A DNA stretch of 64,000 nucleotides from Prostheceraeus crozeri (Eukaryota; Platyhelminthes; Polycladida; Euryleptidae): the NCBI GenBank assembly GCA_907163375.1, contig CAJQUW010011280.1, positions 124,001-188,000 on the forward strand, in the 5' to 3' direction. The position numbers were made by a program, and so were the translations under genes. Below, in pieces: positions 24,501 to 32,918 of this stretch; positions within the stretch are counted from its first letter, which is position 1; each line of letters begins with the position of its first letter. Under the pieces are notes generated by a model. That model was not told where the DNA came from, made no database searches, and saw only the letters and a list, made by a program, of their open reading frames with translations.

Positions 24501-25300
24501 TTTTGACTTTTTTTGACAAGTCAAAAAAACTGCCCTAGTCATGACATTTGACAATCTTGCAATGTTATTTTTGCATCACATCAATAGCACTTTTACTAGC
24601 AGGTAAGAAGTCGGCAGGGACAATTCCCTGCATGAGAAATCTGTTGTGAAAATTGCAATTGATGTTTTAAATTTCTGTCATGTGACTTTGATCTGTTTCA
24701 GAATTCGATGAGTTTTTGGTCGAAATTGATGAAGAAACGGAAGGTATGCAAAGCACCATTTATATCTTGCAGCAACAGCTAAAAGAAGCCCGTGAGGTTA
24801 TCCAACAGTTGACTCAAGAATTGGAGCCCGTCAAACCTGGTGCAGCCCATTCCATCCTCAATCGCATTCGATTGGAAGGTTCAACATCCAGTGTAATGAA
24901 AGACGTGAAAACTTTATCATCGAATAGTATTAGTGATAACGTTGTGACACCATGCCCAGAAACACATTTAGATCGGGGACCTCCTTCCGATAGTAATGTA
25001 GTTGTGAAGCACGAAGCCATGGACGTCGATGACGAGTGCAACAATCGGAAAATAGTTTCACATTCACAACTTATAGATTCCACCGGACTTAACGGTGATG
25101 GGTCAGACGGGGGTGAATCTCCGAGGACGCACACATGGGGGGATGTTGACTCTAACCTTTCTGCCATTGATATCCGGACTACGCACCGAACAAGCGTATC
25201 TCGAACTGAGTTTGATTCACCGTCCTGTTTGACTTTGAACATGGCATCAGACGCTGTGCCAACGAGGACTGATAGTAAGAATTCCTCTTCCAGCAGCTAA
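450..25300 (+). CDS. WTAP: WTAP, pre-mRNA-splicing regulator / m6A writer subunit (six exons, 5' partial)
   Basis: Exons join as 450-505, 4983-5047, 5824-5951, 11148-11326, 22081-22235 and 24702-25300. All introns are GT/AG, all phases agree, and the sum is 1182 bases (393 residues plus TAA). The protein is a long coiled coil matching the WTAP / female-lethal(2)D family: AWKFTPDSQTGK across the fourth and fifth exons, LLQENEELG, EEXEGMQSTIYILQQQLKEA in the last exon, then a Ser/Asp-rich disordered tail. In the known family WTAP binds METTL3-METTL14 and recruits them to nuclear speckles for mRNA N6-methylation, and it also affects splicing. Length is close to human WTAP (396 residues). No initiator Met is seen; the first roughly 10 to 15 residues should lie in an exon left of the window. 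The gene is convergent with UVRAG. Confidence 0.95.
506..4982 (+). other. WTAP intron (4.5 kb)
   Basis: Non-coding. It contains a degenerate internal duplication around 2000-2410 and a GC-richer patch at about 4070-4220 that I could not assign. Open frames here are short and show no family resemblance. Confidence 0.85.
2010..2410. repeat. Degenerate two-copy local duplication
   Basis: CCGTACTTCATTGGTGCC (near 2048) recurs as CCGTACTTCTTTGGTGCC (near 2277), each preceded by a related TTTTTTCG-AATTT stretch. ATGGTCGAC near 2222 recurs at 2384. The spacings differ (229 and 162), so the unit has gained or lost bases. Its origin is unknown. Confidence 0.5.
4983..5047 (+). CDS. WTAP: WTAP exon encoding the WKCQEDYIEYLEDKL segment
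   Basis: It is flanked by TTTGCAG and GTAAGTG. It completes the Lys codon left open at 505 and reads WKCQEDYIEYLEDKLDSS, the counterpart of human WKQYEAYVQALEGKY. One base is left over for the next exon. Confidence 0.9.
5048..5823 (+). other. WTAP intron (0.8 kb)
   Basis: Non-coding. A patch at about 5350-5440 is rich in ACCG/CGGTTTTT motifs with some inverted symmetry (GAAAAACCGCGGTTTT). It resembles a transposon end, but no partner end or target duplication was found. Confidence 0.8.
5824..5951 (+). CDS. WTAP: WTAP exon encoding coiled coil
   Basis: It is flanked by TTGTAG and GTAAGTG. It reads KLIEEKMRKQVTESSRKEN and then MLLLRLTQKEAENHELG, matching human EEKLKQQQQESARRENILVMRLATKEQE. 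It ends on a codon boundary. Confidence 0.93.
6210..7509 (+). mobile_element. Kolobok-like DNA transposon relic, copy A (TTAA-flanked, THAP remnant)
   Basis: The right end reads GAAATTGACCGAACTACACCT and is followed by TTAA (7510-7513). The left end is the mutated inverse, AAATGTAGTTTGGTC, preceded by TTAA (6206-6209). Inside, about 6510-6660 keeps pieces of a THAP zinc finger: a Cys-Cys cluster, then CSFPKD, then CSGHF (C-x2-H), with stops and frame changes between them. A THAP domain plus a TTAA duplication is the known signature of Kolobok elements. At 1300 bp and without a catalytic domain it is non-autonomous. Copy B at 26169 confirms the family. Confidence 0.75.
9225..9370 (+). repeat. 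Dispersed repeat, copy 1 (GGCAGG-GGCATCCGG family)
   Basis: It shares GAAGTCGGCAGG, GGCATCCGG, AAAGTCTGACTGTCAGCACC and a GTCCAAGC block with copies at 37024-37150 and, inverted, at 60290-60430. The sequence is non-coding and resembles the tail of an invertebrate non-LTR retrotransposon or SINE. The owner element is not identified. Confidence 0.7.
11148..11326 (+). CDS. WTAP: WTAP exon encoding the conserved core up to AWKFTPDS
   Basis: The acceptor TTTTCAG precedes TQIQELKDN; the exon continues LLDPAVNVMFERMKKEL and ends LSAWKFTPDS, the most diagnostic part of the family. The donor is GTAGCT. This is slightly weak, but it keeps the frame into 22081. Confidence 0.95.
12354..13174. mobile_element. 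piggyBac-like non-autonomous element (821 bp)
   Basis: It is bounded by TTAA at 12350-12353 and 13175-13178. The ends are perfect 13-bp inverted repeats, CCCTTAACAGGCC and GGCCTGTTAAGGG. The piggyBac superfamily is known for TTAA duplications and termini starting CCC. There is no transposase frame inside. Confidence 0.8.
13783..14241 (+). other. 152-codon open frame of unknown origin in WTAP intron
   Basis: This is the longest intronic open frame on the plus strand of WTAP. It sits in a slightly GC-richer block (about 13440-14270). The three frames contain scraps that faintly recall a decayed Tc1/mariner transposase (QNDKQ-like, and a terminal GHFVEDIL in another frame). I do not consider it a functional gene, and I cannot name a family with confidence. 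Confidence 0.2.
14527..14676. repeat. 74-bp tandem repeat, two copies, with internal hairpin
   Basis: The copies start at 14527 and 14601 and differ at only a few positions. Each contains TTCAAAATAATCATGCATTG and a hairpin GGTTATT-GGT-AATAACC (G to T in one arm of copy 2). Confidence 0.85.
17945..18205. repeat. Possible decayed inverted-repeat element
   Basis: AAGGTACCTAACCTTAAG near 17948 and TTTAGGTTAGGTACCTAAC near 18163 are in opposite orientation. Related GGTACC/CTAGGT motifs lie between them. No target duplication was recognised. Confidence 0.35.
18549..18962 (+). pseudogene. Penelope-like element relic: GIY-YIG endonuclease C-terminus
   Basis: Across a one-base frame change this reads VRSLKDMLPLNC, SDVICQFSCNC (the Cys-rich start of the domain), then TERWLARRVDEHLPAWL, DVARHALNCPQFD and a terminal RPKLCVQKQAVVTLALPW. 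That is the order of a Penelope-like GIY-YIG nuclease: linker, C-x-C, the R-x-x-R-x-x-E-H helix, the SA-x-x-H-L counterpart, and the final KP-x-L-x-x-Q segment. In-frame stops show that it is dead. No matching reverse transcriptase was found directly upstream, so the copy is 5'-truncated, as is usual for retroelements. Confidence 0.7.
20221..20640 (+). repeat. Dispersed retroposon-like repeat (SINE/LINE-derived)
   Basis: It is a GC-richer non-coding block containing GTCAGGATCCCCAGCAACATG, CAGTGGCAAAAGGCCCC and GGTCGCCTCCTACGACACAC. These resemble a repeat core I know from many animal genomes (…CCTTTTGGTCGCCTCCTACGAC…). The exact family cannot be confirmed here, and the ends are uncertain. Confidence 0.4.
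22081..22235 (+). CDS. WTAP: WTAP exon QTGKRLMARIRLLLQENEELG
   Basis: The exon follows a TTTCGTTTCAG acceptor. It reads SQTGKRLMARIRLLLQENEE and ends KKLVQEMKKSQA, equal in arrangement to human SQTGKKLMAKCRMLIQENQE. The donor is GTGTGT. The intron before it is the longest in the window (10.75 kb). Confidence 0.95.
23860..24537 (-). mobile_element. hAT transposon relic with 8-bp target duplication
   Basis: The termini TAGGGCAGTTTTTTTG and CAAAAAAACTGCCCTA are inverted. The 8-bp sequence GTCATGAC flanks both sides (23852-23859 and 24538-24545), the hallmark of the hAT superfamily. The TIR start TAGGG fits the hAT consensus. The interior carries the C-terminal part of a transposase on the minus strand, while the N-terminal and catalytic parts are absent, so the copy is internally deleted. 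Confidence 0.92.
23974..24432 (-). pseudogene. hAT transposase C-terminal fragment, frame-broken
   Basis: An 86-codon frame (24432-24172) contains SLVKIQRDYQELPKLIEKME, resembling the helical region before the hAT dimerisation domain. Downstream in the same frame, after two stops that a small indel would explain, comes CQPTSAAVERSFSMLGKLL, then the Arg-Pro-Phe-Leu-Pro-Glu-Asn-Val segment, ending near 23974. The AAVERSFSML motif is the conserved core of the hAT C-terminal dimerisation domain. Confidence 0.85.
24702..25300 (+). CDS. WTAP: WTAP terminal exon with disordered C-terminal tail
   Basis: The acceptor CTGTTTCAG ends at 24701. The exon begins EFDEFLVEIDEETEGMQSTI, continues through the last heptads (LQQQLKEAREVIQQLTQELE) and then a roughly 135-residue acidic Ser/Thr/Asp-rich tail ending in five serines before TAA at 25298-25300. 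The tail is typical of WTAP and poorly conserved. A 142-codon open frame on the opposite strand here is a shadow. Confidence 0.95.
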
Positions 25301-25760
25301 ATCTCTAGATTTATTGTTCTCTTTCTAGAAGTCAAGCGAAAGCATTGATTCCTAAAAGATTCCCTGAAAATTTTCGAACAAGTTGTCAAGTCGGTTAGTG
25401 TCATAATTTGTTTCATGTGTATTTCTGAGGTATATATGCATATATCAAGCATCAACGTATCGTTCGTTGTTCGATTTTAGCTATGTGAAATATCATATAT
25501 AAGAAATCCAATAGTGAATGATGTTTATGCCCCCTGGTTTGTATGCAATGTAAAAGTCAGCAATTATGGCTAATTCCTGTAATTCTCCAAAATTGGAAGT
25601 CAACATAGAAAATATCCGAATTATGACATGTACATAGATATGCCGTATTACCATTTTTCTATGATGCAGCTATTAGAAATATGAGTACTTCATGCCGTCA
25701 TCATCTTGTGCAATGCATTGAAATAAATATATTTATCTTTTAGTCAATGTGGAAGAAAAC
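25301..25760 (+). other. WTAP: WTAP 3' UTR with poly(A) signal
   Basis: The sequence after the stop is AT-rich and non-coding. AATAAA at 25722-25727, about 420 bases past the stop, is the first good polyadenylation hexamer. The exact cleavage site is not known. Confidence 0.6.
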
Positions 25761-26168
25761 CGAGTATAAATATTGACCCTGTAAGATATTGATAACTTGA
25801 TTTTTGAAATTGCGAGTTTTCTTAAGAATATTGGCATCCAGTTTACAAATTGTCAACTTTTCATACATGCTTATGTGATTTCAAGACTTGTACATAGAAC
25901 AGATTCGATTGTGTCGAATGTTAAATATATTTGCATTTTAATGTGAAAGCATGCTTGTTTTGATCAAGTTGTAGGACCAGGAGAGTTAGTGCAGAAGCTA
26001 GTATCAATGATAGCAATTTTTCTCTTTATATGAAATTAGTCTAATGCAGATGTTTCAAATTTCGGTCTCCTTATGTTCAGGTTTTTTTGGTGAGATCTAA
26101 TAGGGGTCCCCGATAACTATGCCGTCATTCTGAATTAGTCAACCACGCATAAGAACTAAATTCCTTAA

Positions 26169-27160
26169 AGGTGTAGCTCTGTCAAATTTTTAACCTTGTC
26201 TCAATGGCTTCTTCATTACATGAGTAGTCAATCTTGCTAACTTCCCGGTGAAAAAAAACTCGGTAAATTGTCGGTCCGACAGTTTTTTTTCACCGGGTTG
26301 GACGCACTTCTAATGCCTCAGTTAATCGCAATTATCAACTTTATAGCAATCGGGATGTATGCCAATGAACTGATGCGTTACTGTTTCTGACGTGAGGATC
26401 AATGCACAGTGAGAAAATAAACAGGAAGCAATGTACTTAATTGACAGGAAATCACACATTCTCTGAACACACAACCTCGAAAATGGTACATTGCTGCGAT
26501 CCTAGAGGCCTTGCATTCTACAGCTTTCCGAAGGACGAGACTGACAAAGTGTAATAGCATTTGGACGAGCTAATTCTGAACCGACGTGGAAAAAAGACAG
26601 CATAAAAGATTTGGAAATATGATGTTGAAGGGATACTGCAAAATCAGAAAACTTTTGTAGGCCTACCATGCTTGAAAATGTAGGAATACAATTTTTCTCG
26701 CAAAAGACGACTGTTCTAGAAAAACAAAATGAAAGTCGGATCAAATTGTAAATGTATAAATTAATGTTATATATTTTATATAGTATTAATGGAGTTATCT
26801 ATCAACTATTCTCGTGTCGAACTTGAGATTTTTTCCGATGAAATGGATTTTGATAGTTTCTTTGTGATGCACGATTCTATTCAAGAGACCCAAGCTGCTT
26901 CAGTTCGTCTAGCATGACGTTTGATTTTCCTGATAATGAAAAAAAATGTGTTGAATTGCAGTACCGGCCGGCATGCTACTTCTTGCAGACTTAGAGCAAA
27001 TGTCTACCGGCACATTTTAGAATTTGACAGCCAATAAACAGAGAGCTTCATTCTGGCTTTTTGCAGGCGTGAGTGATGTGTTGCATCGCGATCTGATAAG
27101 CCACATTTCATGCTACTATTTATTCGATATATTTTATTCAAGAATAATCTAGTTATCTTG
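26169..27160 (+). mobile_element. Kolobok-like element, copy B (right end lost)
   Basis: It starts AGGTGTAGCTCTGTCAAATT directly after TTAA (26165-26168) and follows copy A (6210-7509) in order through the THAP remnant (FYSFPKD near 26520), the TTTTCCGATGAAATGGAT block and CAAGAATAATCTAG. Similarity is lost near 27160. In-frame stops break the THAP region. It carries a 54-bp insertion at 26245-26298. Confidence 0.75.
26245..26298. mobile_element. 54-bp micro-element with 17-bp inverted repeats
   Basis: CCCGGTGAAAAAAAACT and AGTTTTTTTTCACCGGG are perfect inverted repeats around a roughly 20-bp centre. Copy A of the host Kolobok-like repeat (near 6280) lacks the insert, so the empty site can be read directly; TT is found on both sides of the insert. 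The family is unknown. Confidence 0.7.
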
Positions 27161-27661
27161 ACGCATGTGAATAAATTCATCACTGCATTCTTGAAAACGG
27201 AGTGCCACAAAACCGTACAGATCTACCCAATGAGCCATACTTGGTGTCGGCAACGTTGCCTGAACGACGCCACGGTTGCCTTTGGTTGCCGGTTGTCAAA
27301 AATGGTTGCCTACACGTTGCCAAAACGTTGGTGAAATACGATCATTTTTTACATAGTTGCCTTGATGTTGCCTCGAGGTTGCTGAAACACCGTTATTTTT
27401 GACCAGTTGTTTACACGTTGCCTGAACGTTGCTAACACACCACATCTTAGTGAAGTGCTTCCGTTGCGTACACGTTGCCTGCACTGTTTTCCAGTTTCAC
27501 AAGGTTATATAAGTAAGATAAATAAAATGCGTGGAAAATTTGAAAAATATATACGTTGGCTACATAAAAAAGTCTTTGGAGACGTCACTTTGTGCATCAT
27601 GCTCATTGTTTTCAAATCAAAGATATATTATATGGATATTTGATACTTATTGTTTTTATTT

Positions 27662-27683
27662 ATCTCGGTGATTTCACCGAGAT
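27662..27683. repeat. Perfect 10-bp hairpin ATCTCGGTGA-TT-TCACCGAGAT
   Basis: It lies inside the 3-kb element, just before the pyrimidine tracts. Its role is unknown. Confidence 0.9.
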
Positions 27684-27716
27684 TTTCTTCTTTCTAAGCA
27701 TTTCTCTTCTTTTCAT

Positions 27717-27735
27717 TCTCTCTCTCTCTCTCTCT
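27717..27735. repeat. (TC)n microsatellite
   Basis: Nine TC units at the start of a longer C/T-rich stretch (about 27680-27970). Confidence 0.95.
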
Positions 27736-27940
27736 TGATTTCTCTTCATTTTCTTCCTTCTCTTCTCTGTCTCCTCATTTCTCACCTTTATCTTCCTCTT
27801 ATTCTTCTCTTTCCTCATCACTTCTTTTTATACTTCTATATCTTAATCCTTGATTAATTCTCTTCAAATATCATCTTTATCTTCCTCCTTCATTTCTTTT
27901 CTCGCCTCATGTATCAGAATCTAGCTTTGCTTCATCTCTT

Positions 27941-27964
27941 TCTCTCTCTCTCTCTCTCTCTCTC
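27941..27964. repeat. (TC)12 microsatellite
   Basis: Twelve uninterrupted TC units ending the pyrimidine-rich stretch. Confidence 0.95.
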
Positions 27965-30329
27965 ATGTTTTGTTTTTGAATTGATGCTTATCTTCGAAAA
28001 TAAGATAAAGTAAAAATTCATCATTAATTTCTACACATGCATCTCTTATATTAATAGGATTCATGGTTGACATCTGAAGAATCACAATTTTGATACTGCA
28101 TTTGGAATAGATTATAATGGCAACATTTTAAGATTATCATGCAGTAGGTCTTTTTTACGGCTGTGCTTATTCGATGCATGGACTGTCTGTCTTTCGATGA
28201 TTTACGCAGCTTTTAGATAAAGCAGTCATAGTGTAGGCCTACCCATCGCATTTCATTTCCGAATAGAGGAGAACTGCGCATAGATTATTTCCCCACTACC
28301 GCCTGAGCGACTGACCTTCAATCGACGCGACACCATCGATAATCACATGACAGCGAGAAAGGAAACGTGCAAACGGTCTTCATTTCATTCCTGGCTACTC
28401 TGCGCATCGAACGTGATTCATTTGTCTAGCATTACGATTTTAGTGGAACGTCTACGACTTAGACCAAATTTTCTTAAACGACGCCTTGATCACCATCTTT
28501 TCTTTGGACATTTAGAGGAACTTATATCCGCGAACCATATTCGACCTCCACAATCAATTTACAGATCATTTACTTTGTATTTTCAAGTCGCCGACTAGGC
28601 TTTTGCGTTATCATCTTACAAAATATATTGTGATTTGGTTCACCTCATATTTAGTGACTTGACTTTATCTCCTACATTCGTCGCTGAAAACCAGGACTTT
28701 GAGTGTCATCTCGTGAGAGACAAGACAATAGTTTGATGCATTCTGACAACAAAATGTTTTTGGATGATTAACATCATCAATTGCCAGAGCTGCAGGTGAG
28801 ATGTTTGCATATACTCCTTTCATTGTCTAAGTTTAAGTGAATTAACTACATTATGCTGTATTAGTTATATTTTCACGAAATTATATGATTTAAATGTTGA
28901 AGCTTCATGAAATCGCAAAAAATAAAAGAAAAATGATCTTTGTTGTCAATAAAACTATATAACGTCATCTGATATCAATTAATTTGTTGCGAATTTCTTC
29001 GCTCTTGAATTCTATCCGAGTCAGATTGCTTCCTCACGCCTAAGATAATTTATCATAATTAGAGGCTTAGATATACTCCGAATGTTTTGTAATCCTGGAA
29101 TATTCTGTGGTAAATGACATTGATCACCAGTCGTGGGAATAATTTAATATTTATTGCTGAGACTACTGTTATATATGCGTGCGTGTACACAATTCTTAAT
29201 ATTTTTGACTTATGCATGTAGTATGTTATGATTATGTGTGCATCCATTCGTCGAAAATCTATTTTTTATTTCCTACAAATTGTCACATGAGTGTAATTTG
29301 AACCAGTCCGCAGTATGTGGATTAGTTGTGCCATGTAAGTCATCATGCAAATTGGATGAGTACAAATCCATGTGTCTATGAATTGTCCCATTATCTTATT
29401 AAAACTCTGTTTCATTATCTAAGACGAAGACTTTCTGAAATTCTCTGTAAATGTTGTAATGTTCTGGGAATTGTTTTTTTACAATATATGTTAACAATAT
29501 GTTAACGAATTGTGCCATTCGAAAGATGTTTTGCAAACTTATGTTTATTGCATACAAAACAATATCTTAATTGTTTGTTTCAGACATGAATCGGTGTCCT
29601 ACAACAATCAATACTGAAAACATAAATGGATTTAACCAAATCAATTCCGTCAATATGGCAAGGGAGAATCTTTTGATCACTGTGTAGGCCTGGACTTATT
29701 TCTGAGAGGTGAGTGATTTCTTGCACATTTTTGTCACTGTCTCCGAATGTTATGGTTATGCAGTGATGCTATAATGAGCTGTACTAAATCCTTGGAACAT
29801 TTCGTGGCAGTATGACGTTGAACAACAATGTTTTTTTAAATTTTATATATATTGTTACATAATTGTTATATATATTGTACCATATTGTTATATGGTACAT
29901 GCTCTGTGCATCGTTCTTTTTGTACGTATTCAAATAAAAACTCTTCCGAAATTTTGTTTTTGTGTAATGACCGCGCGGGGCCATATTAATTGTAGCTTTT
30001 TCATTTCGCCGTCATGGCGGATAAAAGGTAGAGGGATACGTGAAGTTAAGGTTAATCAAAAACCTTTAGGCAACGTCCAACCAACCACTAATTTACTTCT
30101 ATTTCACGCTTAAGCAACCGATAGGCAACGTTAAAGCAACCGTGAGGCAACGTGTTGGAGACGTTGCCTGCCGCGACAAATAGCACGTGTAGGTAACCGT
30201 CTTGGGAACCGTTGCCTACACGTGCAGGCAACTAAATGTGCTCATTGGGTATGTATTTGGTGTGTGCTATAGCATGTGCTACCCATTGTTTTAAAAAAAT
30301 TCCATCGAATTTAGGAGAAATCGCGATAG

Positions 30330-30700
30330 TCGAAAGTTCGACATGGCGGTGATGTGATAGCACCGGCACTAATTTTTTCTAAAACACAATCAAAGTATAT
30401 TCGAAACAACAACGGTCGAGAGAAAACCATCAAAAAAATTGCGCCCTGTCGGAGAAATTGTTGAAAGCGCAAACGGAAGTGAAGATGTGAAGTTAGCAGC
30501 ACCATCTTGAAAATTGTATGTGCCAGCTTATGAGCGCCATCTTATAAGATGGCGGTGCCAAATTCACATCACCGACATTGAGCTCCGGGTAAGTTTTCGT
30601 GATTTTCGTGAAATATGGGTTACACATACCGGCACACTCCATCGATTCTGACCGTTTTGACTGGCACATGCATTTTTCAAGATGGCAGTGTCAACTTCAA
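30330..30700. promoter_or_regulatory. Cluster of ATGGCGG / AAGATGGC motifs with a perfect 20-bp palindrome
   Basis: CGCCATCTTATAAGATGGCG at 30535-30554 is a perfect palindrome of two AAGATGGCG sites. Related sites are CATGGCGGTG near 30342, CACCATCTTG near 30500 (inverted) and CAAGATGGCAGTG near 30677. The motif matches the known YY1 site core AAGATGGCGG. It may be regulatory or a repeat; no transcript start is evident. Confidence 0.3.
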
Positions 30701-32799
30701 ATCAACGCCAGTTTGCGCTTTTGGACAATAATTTTTCCGCAAGTACAGCGTCTTTGGTGTAGAAATTTGCTGACTTAATGTTTTTGATGGTCTTCTATCT
30801 GTTGTGCTGCTGGCTTCTCGTGTTTTAAAATCCAGTAATTCGCAGCAGGAATTGAGTTGAATAGAGATGAAGGCCAGCAGATTTTGGAAGGTAGACTGCA
30901 ATCACACGTACTGCATTCGCTTCAACCACACTGAATTATTACTTTTCTCGCAAAGTGACTGGATTCAAAAAAGAAAACTTCAAGGCAGAGCCGTGGTTTT
31001 CCGTCAGCTCCGAACTGCTTAAAATCTCATTCACAAAAATGATGAAGCTGCTATAAATGCCGCGATATTTATAGGATTGATTGGTTTTATCTTCTCCCTG
31101 CACTCGCATTAAATTAATGCGCCGTTAAACTTGGCTACAAGAGTTATCTTATAATCGTTTTATGGTTTCATGCGTTTATCAAATTCCTTAAGGAATTCAA
31201 AGAATTGAGAGTGGGAATTCCATAGTAGAAATTGAGAACCTAAACTTCAGGAAATGTGACTCGGATTGCAATGTTTTTATTACTCGTGATGACTAAATAA
31301 ATAATTGACTTGAATACTTCAAAATTTGAGGAAGTTTTACGTTGAAAATCGCTTAAAGCGGAAAATACTTGAAAACCTTAAATTCCAAGGTCAAATTGGC
31401 GCAAGCACTGATCGTGGCTCCTTGCTGCAGGACAAAAACTTAGGAGTTAGCATATAATCAGACCATAGCGCGACTTTTTCATTCAATTCATCATCATCAT
31501 TCAATTGATGAAACTTATTATGCAAGCTTTAGTCAAGGCAATGAGATAAAAACACTTAAATAGAAAAATATGTCTTTATTGATTCATGTATAACAATTTG
31601 ACAATAATACAGATCATCCTCTATCGACCTGATAACTAGATGTGAAAAGAGATATGTATTTTTTTGTGGAATGATCGGTTTTTACATACTTTTAATCTAC
31701 ATGCACATCATAATCATCCAACATGTCGAAAAAATGGTTTACTTGCTGGTGTGGTTACCATGGAAATTTCTTTCTGGATCAAATGTCACATCACAATTGA
31801 GAAAATTTTGGGAAACGAGGAAAATGTGAGGATGACTCAAGTGAAAATTTAACTTAAATGTTTATAACCATGTAGGCCATTTATGTTAATATTTTATGCA
31901 TATTATTTTTTTTAATAATTTATACGTAAAACTATTGATAATCTCTCTTCAGATTAAGTTATTCGAACATATCTTATATGCAAAATGCAATGAAAGCGTG
32001 GTATCTTGCATGTGCCAAGTGCTTTGCGAATATATAAAATTCATAAATCGCTTACATTGAAATAATTTAATCTGAGAGAGATTAATTTGTACCTCCCGAC
32101 AAACTACATTAGATGTGCTAGATTTGCAAATCCATAACTCCACGTTTGAAGTGGAAAGGCAAAGTGTTGTACAAGGACTCGTCAGAGTGTCTTGGCTAAC
32201 CTAGCTTATGACATCTAAAATGGTTGAAGAAGCTGATAGAGTGCAGCTGATAATCATAAAAGATGGGAGAATTCCAGTTCGCGTGGGTGCAGAAGAAAAA
32301 GATATCCACAGGCTTTGACGATTTAAACATTACATTATATTGTATATCATGCATGTAAACATTACAGCGTCTATAGTTGCTGAAGAATCTAGCAAAAAAT
32401 TGTTGATGAATGTAGAAATCTTTCAAAATTCTGTCCAGGCGAACTGACAATGCAATATTTTCTGATTGTCTTGACAAGTTTAGAAGAATTAATTTAGCAG
32501 CATCACATTTCTAACAGAACTATTCAAGTCCTTTTTTGTATTCGACCTATGCCTAAGACTAATAATTATCCCCAGCATTTCATAAATCCATGGTATCATT
32601 ATTAAAGTGCATTATCATAGCCTAAAACTACAAATACAAATATATAAAGATCATACAATTTCTCAGTTACACAGGTTTTGTTGACTGCTTGCTAATTTAC
32701 AAGCAAAAATAAAATCATGTAATTTCGAAATACTTACTCAAATAAGTAGTGAATAGAAACTGAAAAAATGCGGCACAGAAAGAAAAATACTCTAACAAA

Positions 32800-32805
32800 T
32801 TTATT
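32800..32805 (-). terminator. UVRAG: Likely UVRAG poly(A) signal
   Basis: TTTATT on the plus strand is AATAAA for the minus-strand transcript, about 115 bases past the UVRAG stop. Confidence 0.5.
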
Positions 32806-32918
32806 ATCTACTTAATCTTCAGAAATTACACCATACAAAGAGATACACTTTGATTACCGAATTCAAGTATACTGGTTTCAAAAATAAAGGCTTCTCGATG
32901 GAATTTCCGTACTACATA

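Larger units (their letters stand above)
22236..24701 (+). other. WTAP intron (2.5 kb)
   Basis: It holds the hAT element 23860-24537 just before the final exon; the remainder is unassigned. The element ends 164 bases upstream of the terminal acceptor. Confidence 0.85.
27226..30249. mobile_element. 3,024-bp TA-flanked element with GTTGCC subterminal arrays
   Basis: The ends are CCCAATGAGC and GCTCATTGGG, each bordered by TA (27224-27225 and 30250-30251). The left 270 bp hold about nine GTTGCC motifs plus variants, often as ACACGTTGCCTGAACG. The right 190 bp hold the same motif, mostly inverted (AGGCAACG). The centre has two (TC)n tracts and a hairpin but no transposase frame. A non-autonomous DNA transposon with TA target preference is the simplest reading; no named family is recognised. 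Confidence 0.7.
25761..32799. other. Intergenic space between convergent WTAP and UVRAG
   Basis: No cellular gene is recognised. It holds Kolobok-like copy B, the 54-bp micro-element, the 3,024-bp TA-flanked element and the AAGATGGCGG-like cluster. From about 30900 to 32800 I see only AT-rich sequence with no assignable feature. Confidence 0.8.

Noticed and set aside
24814..25242. 142-codon open frame antisense to the last WTAP exon
   Set aside because: It is the mirror of a conserved coding exon with no family resemblance of its own.
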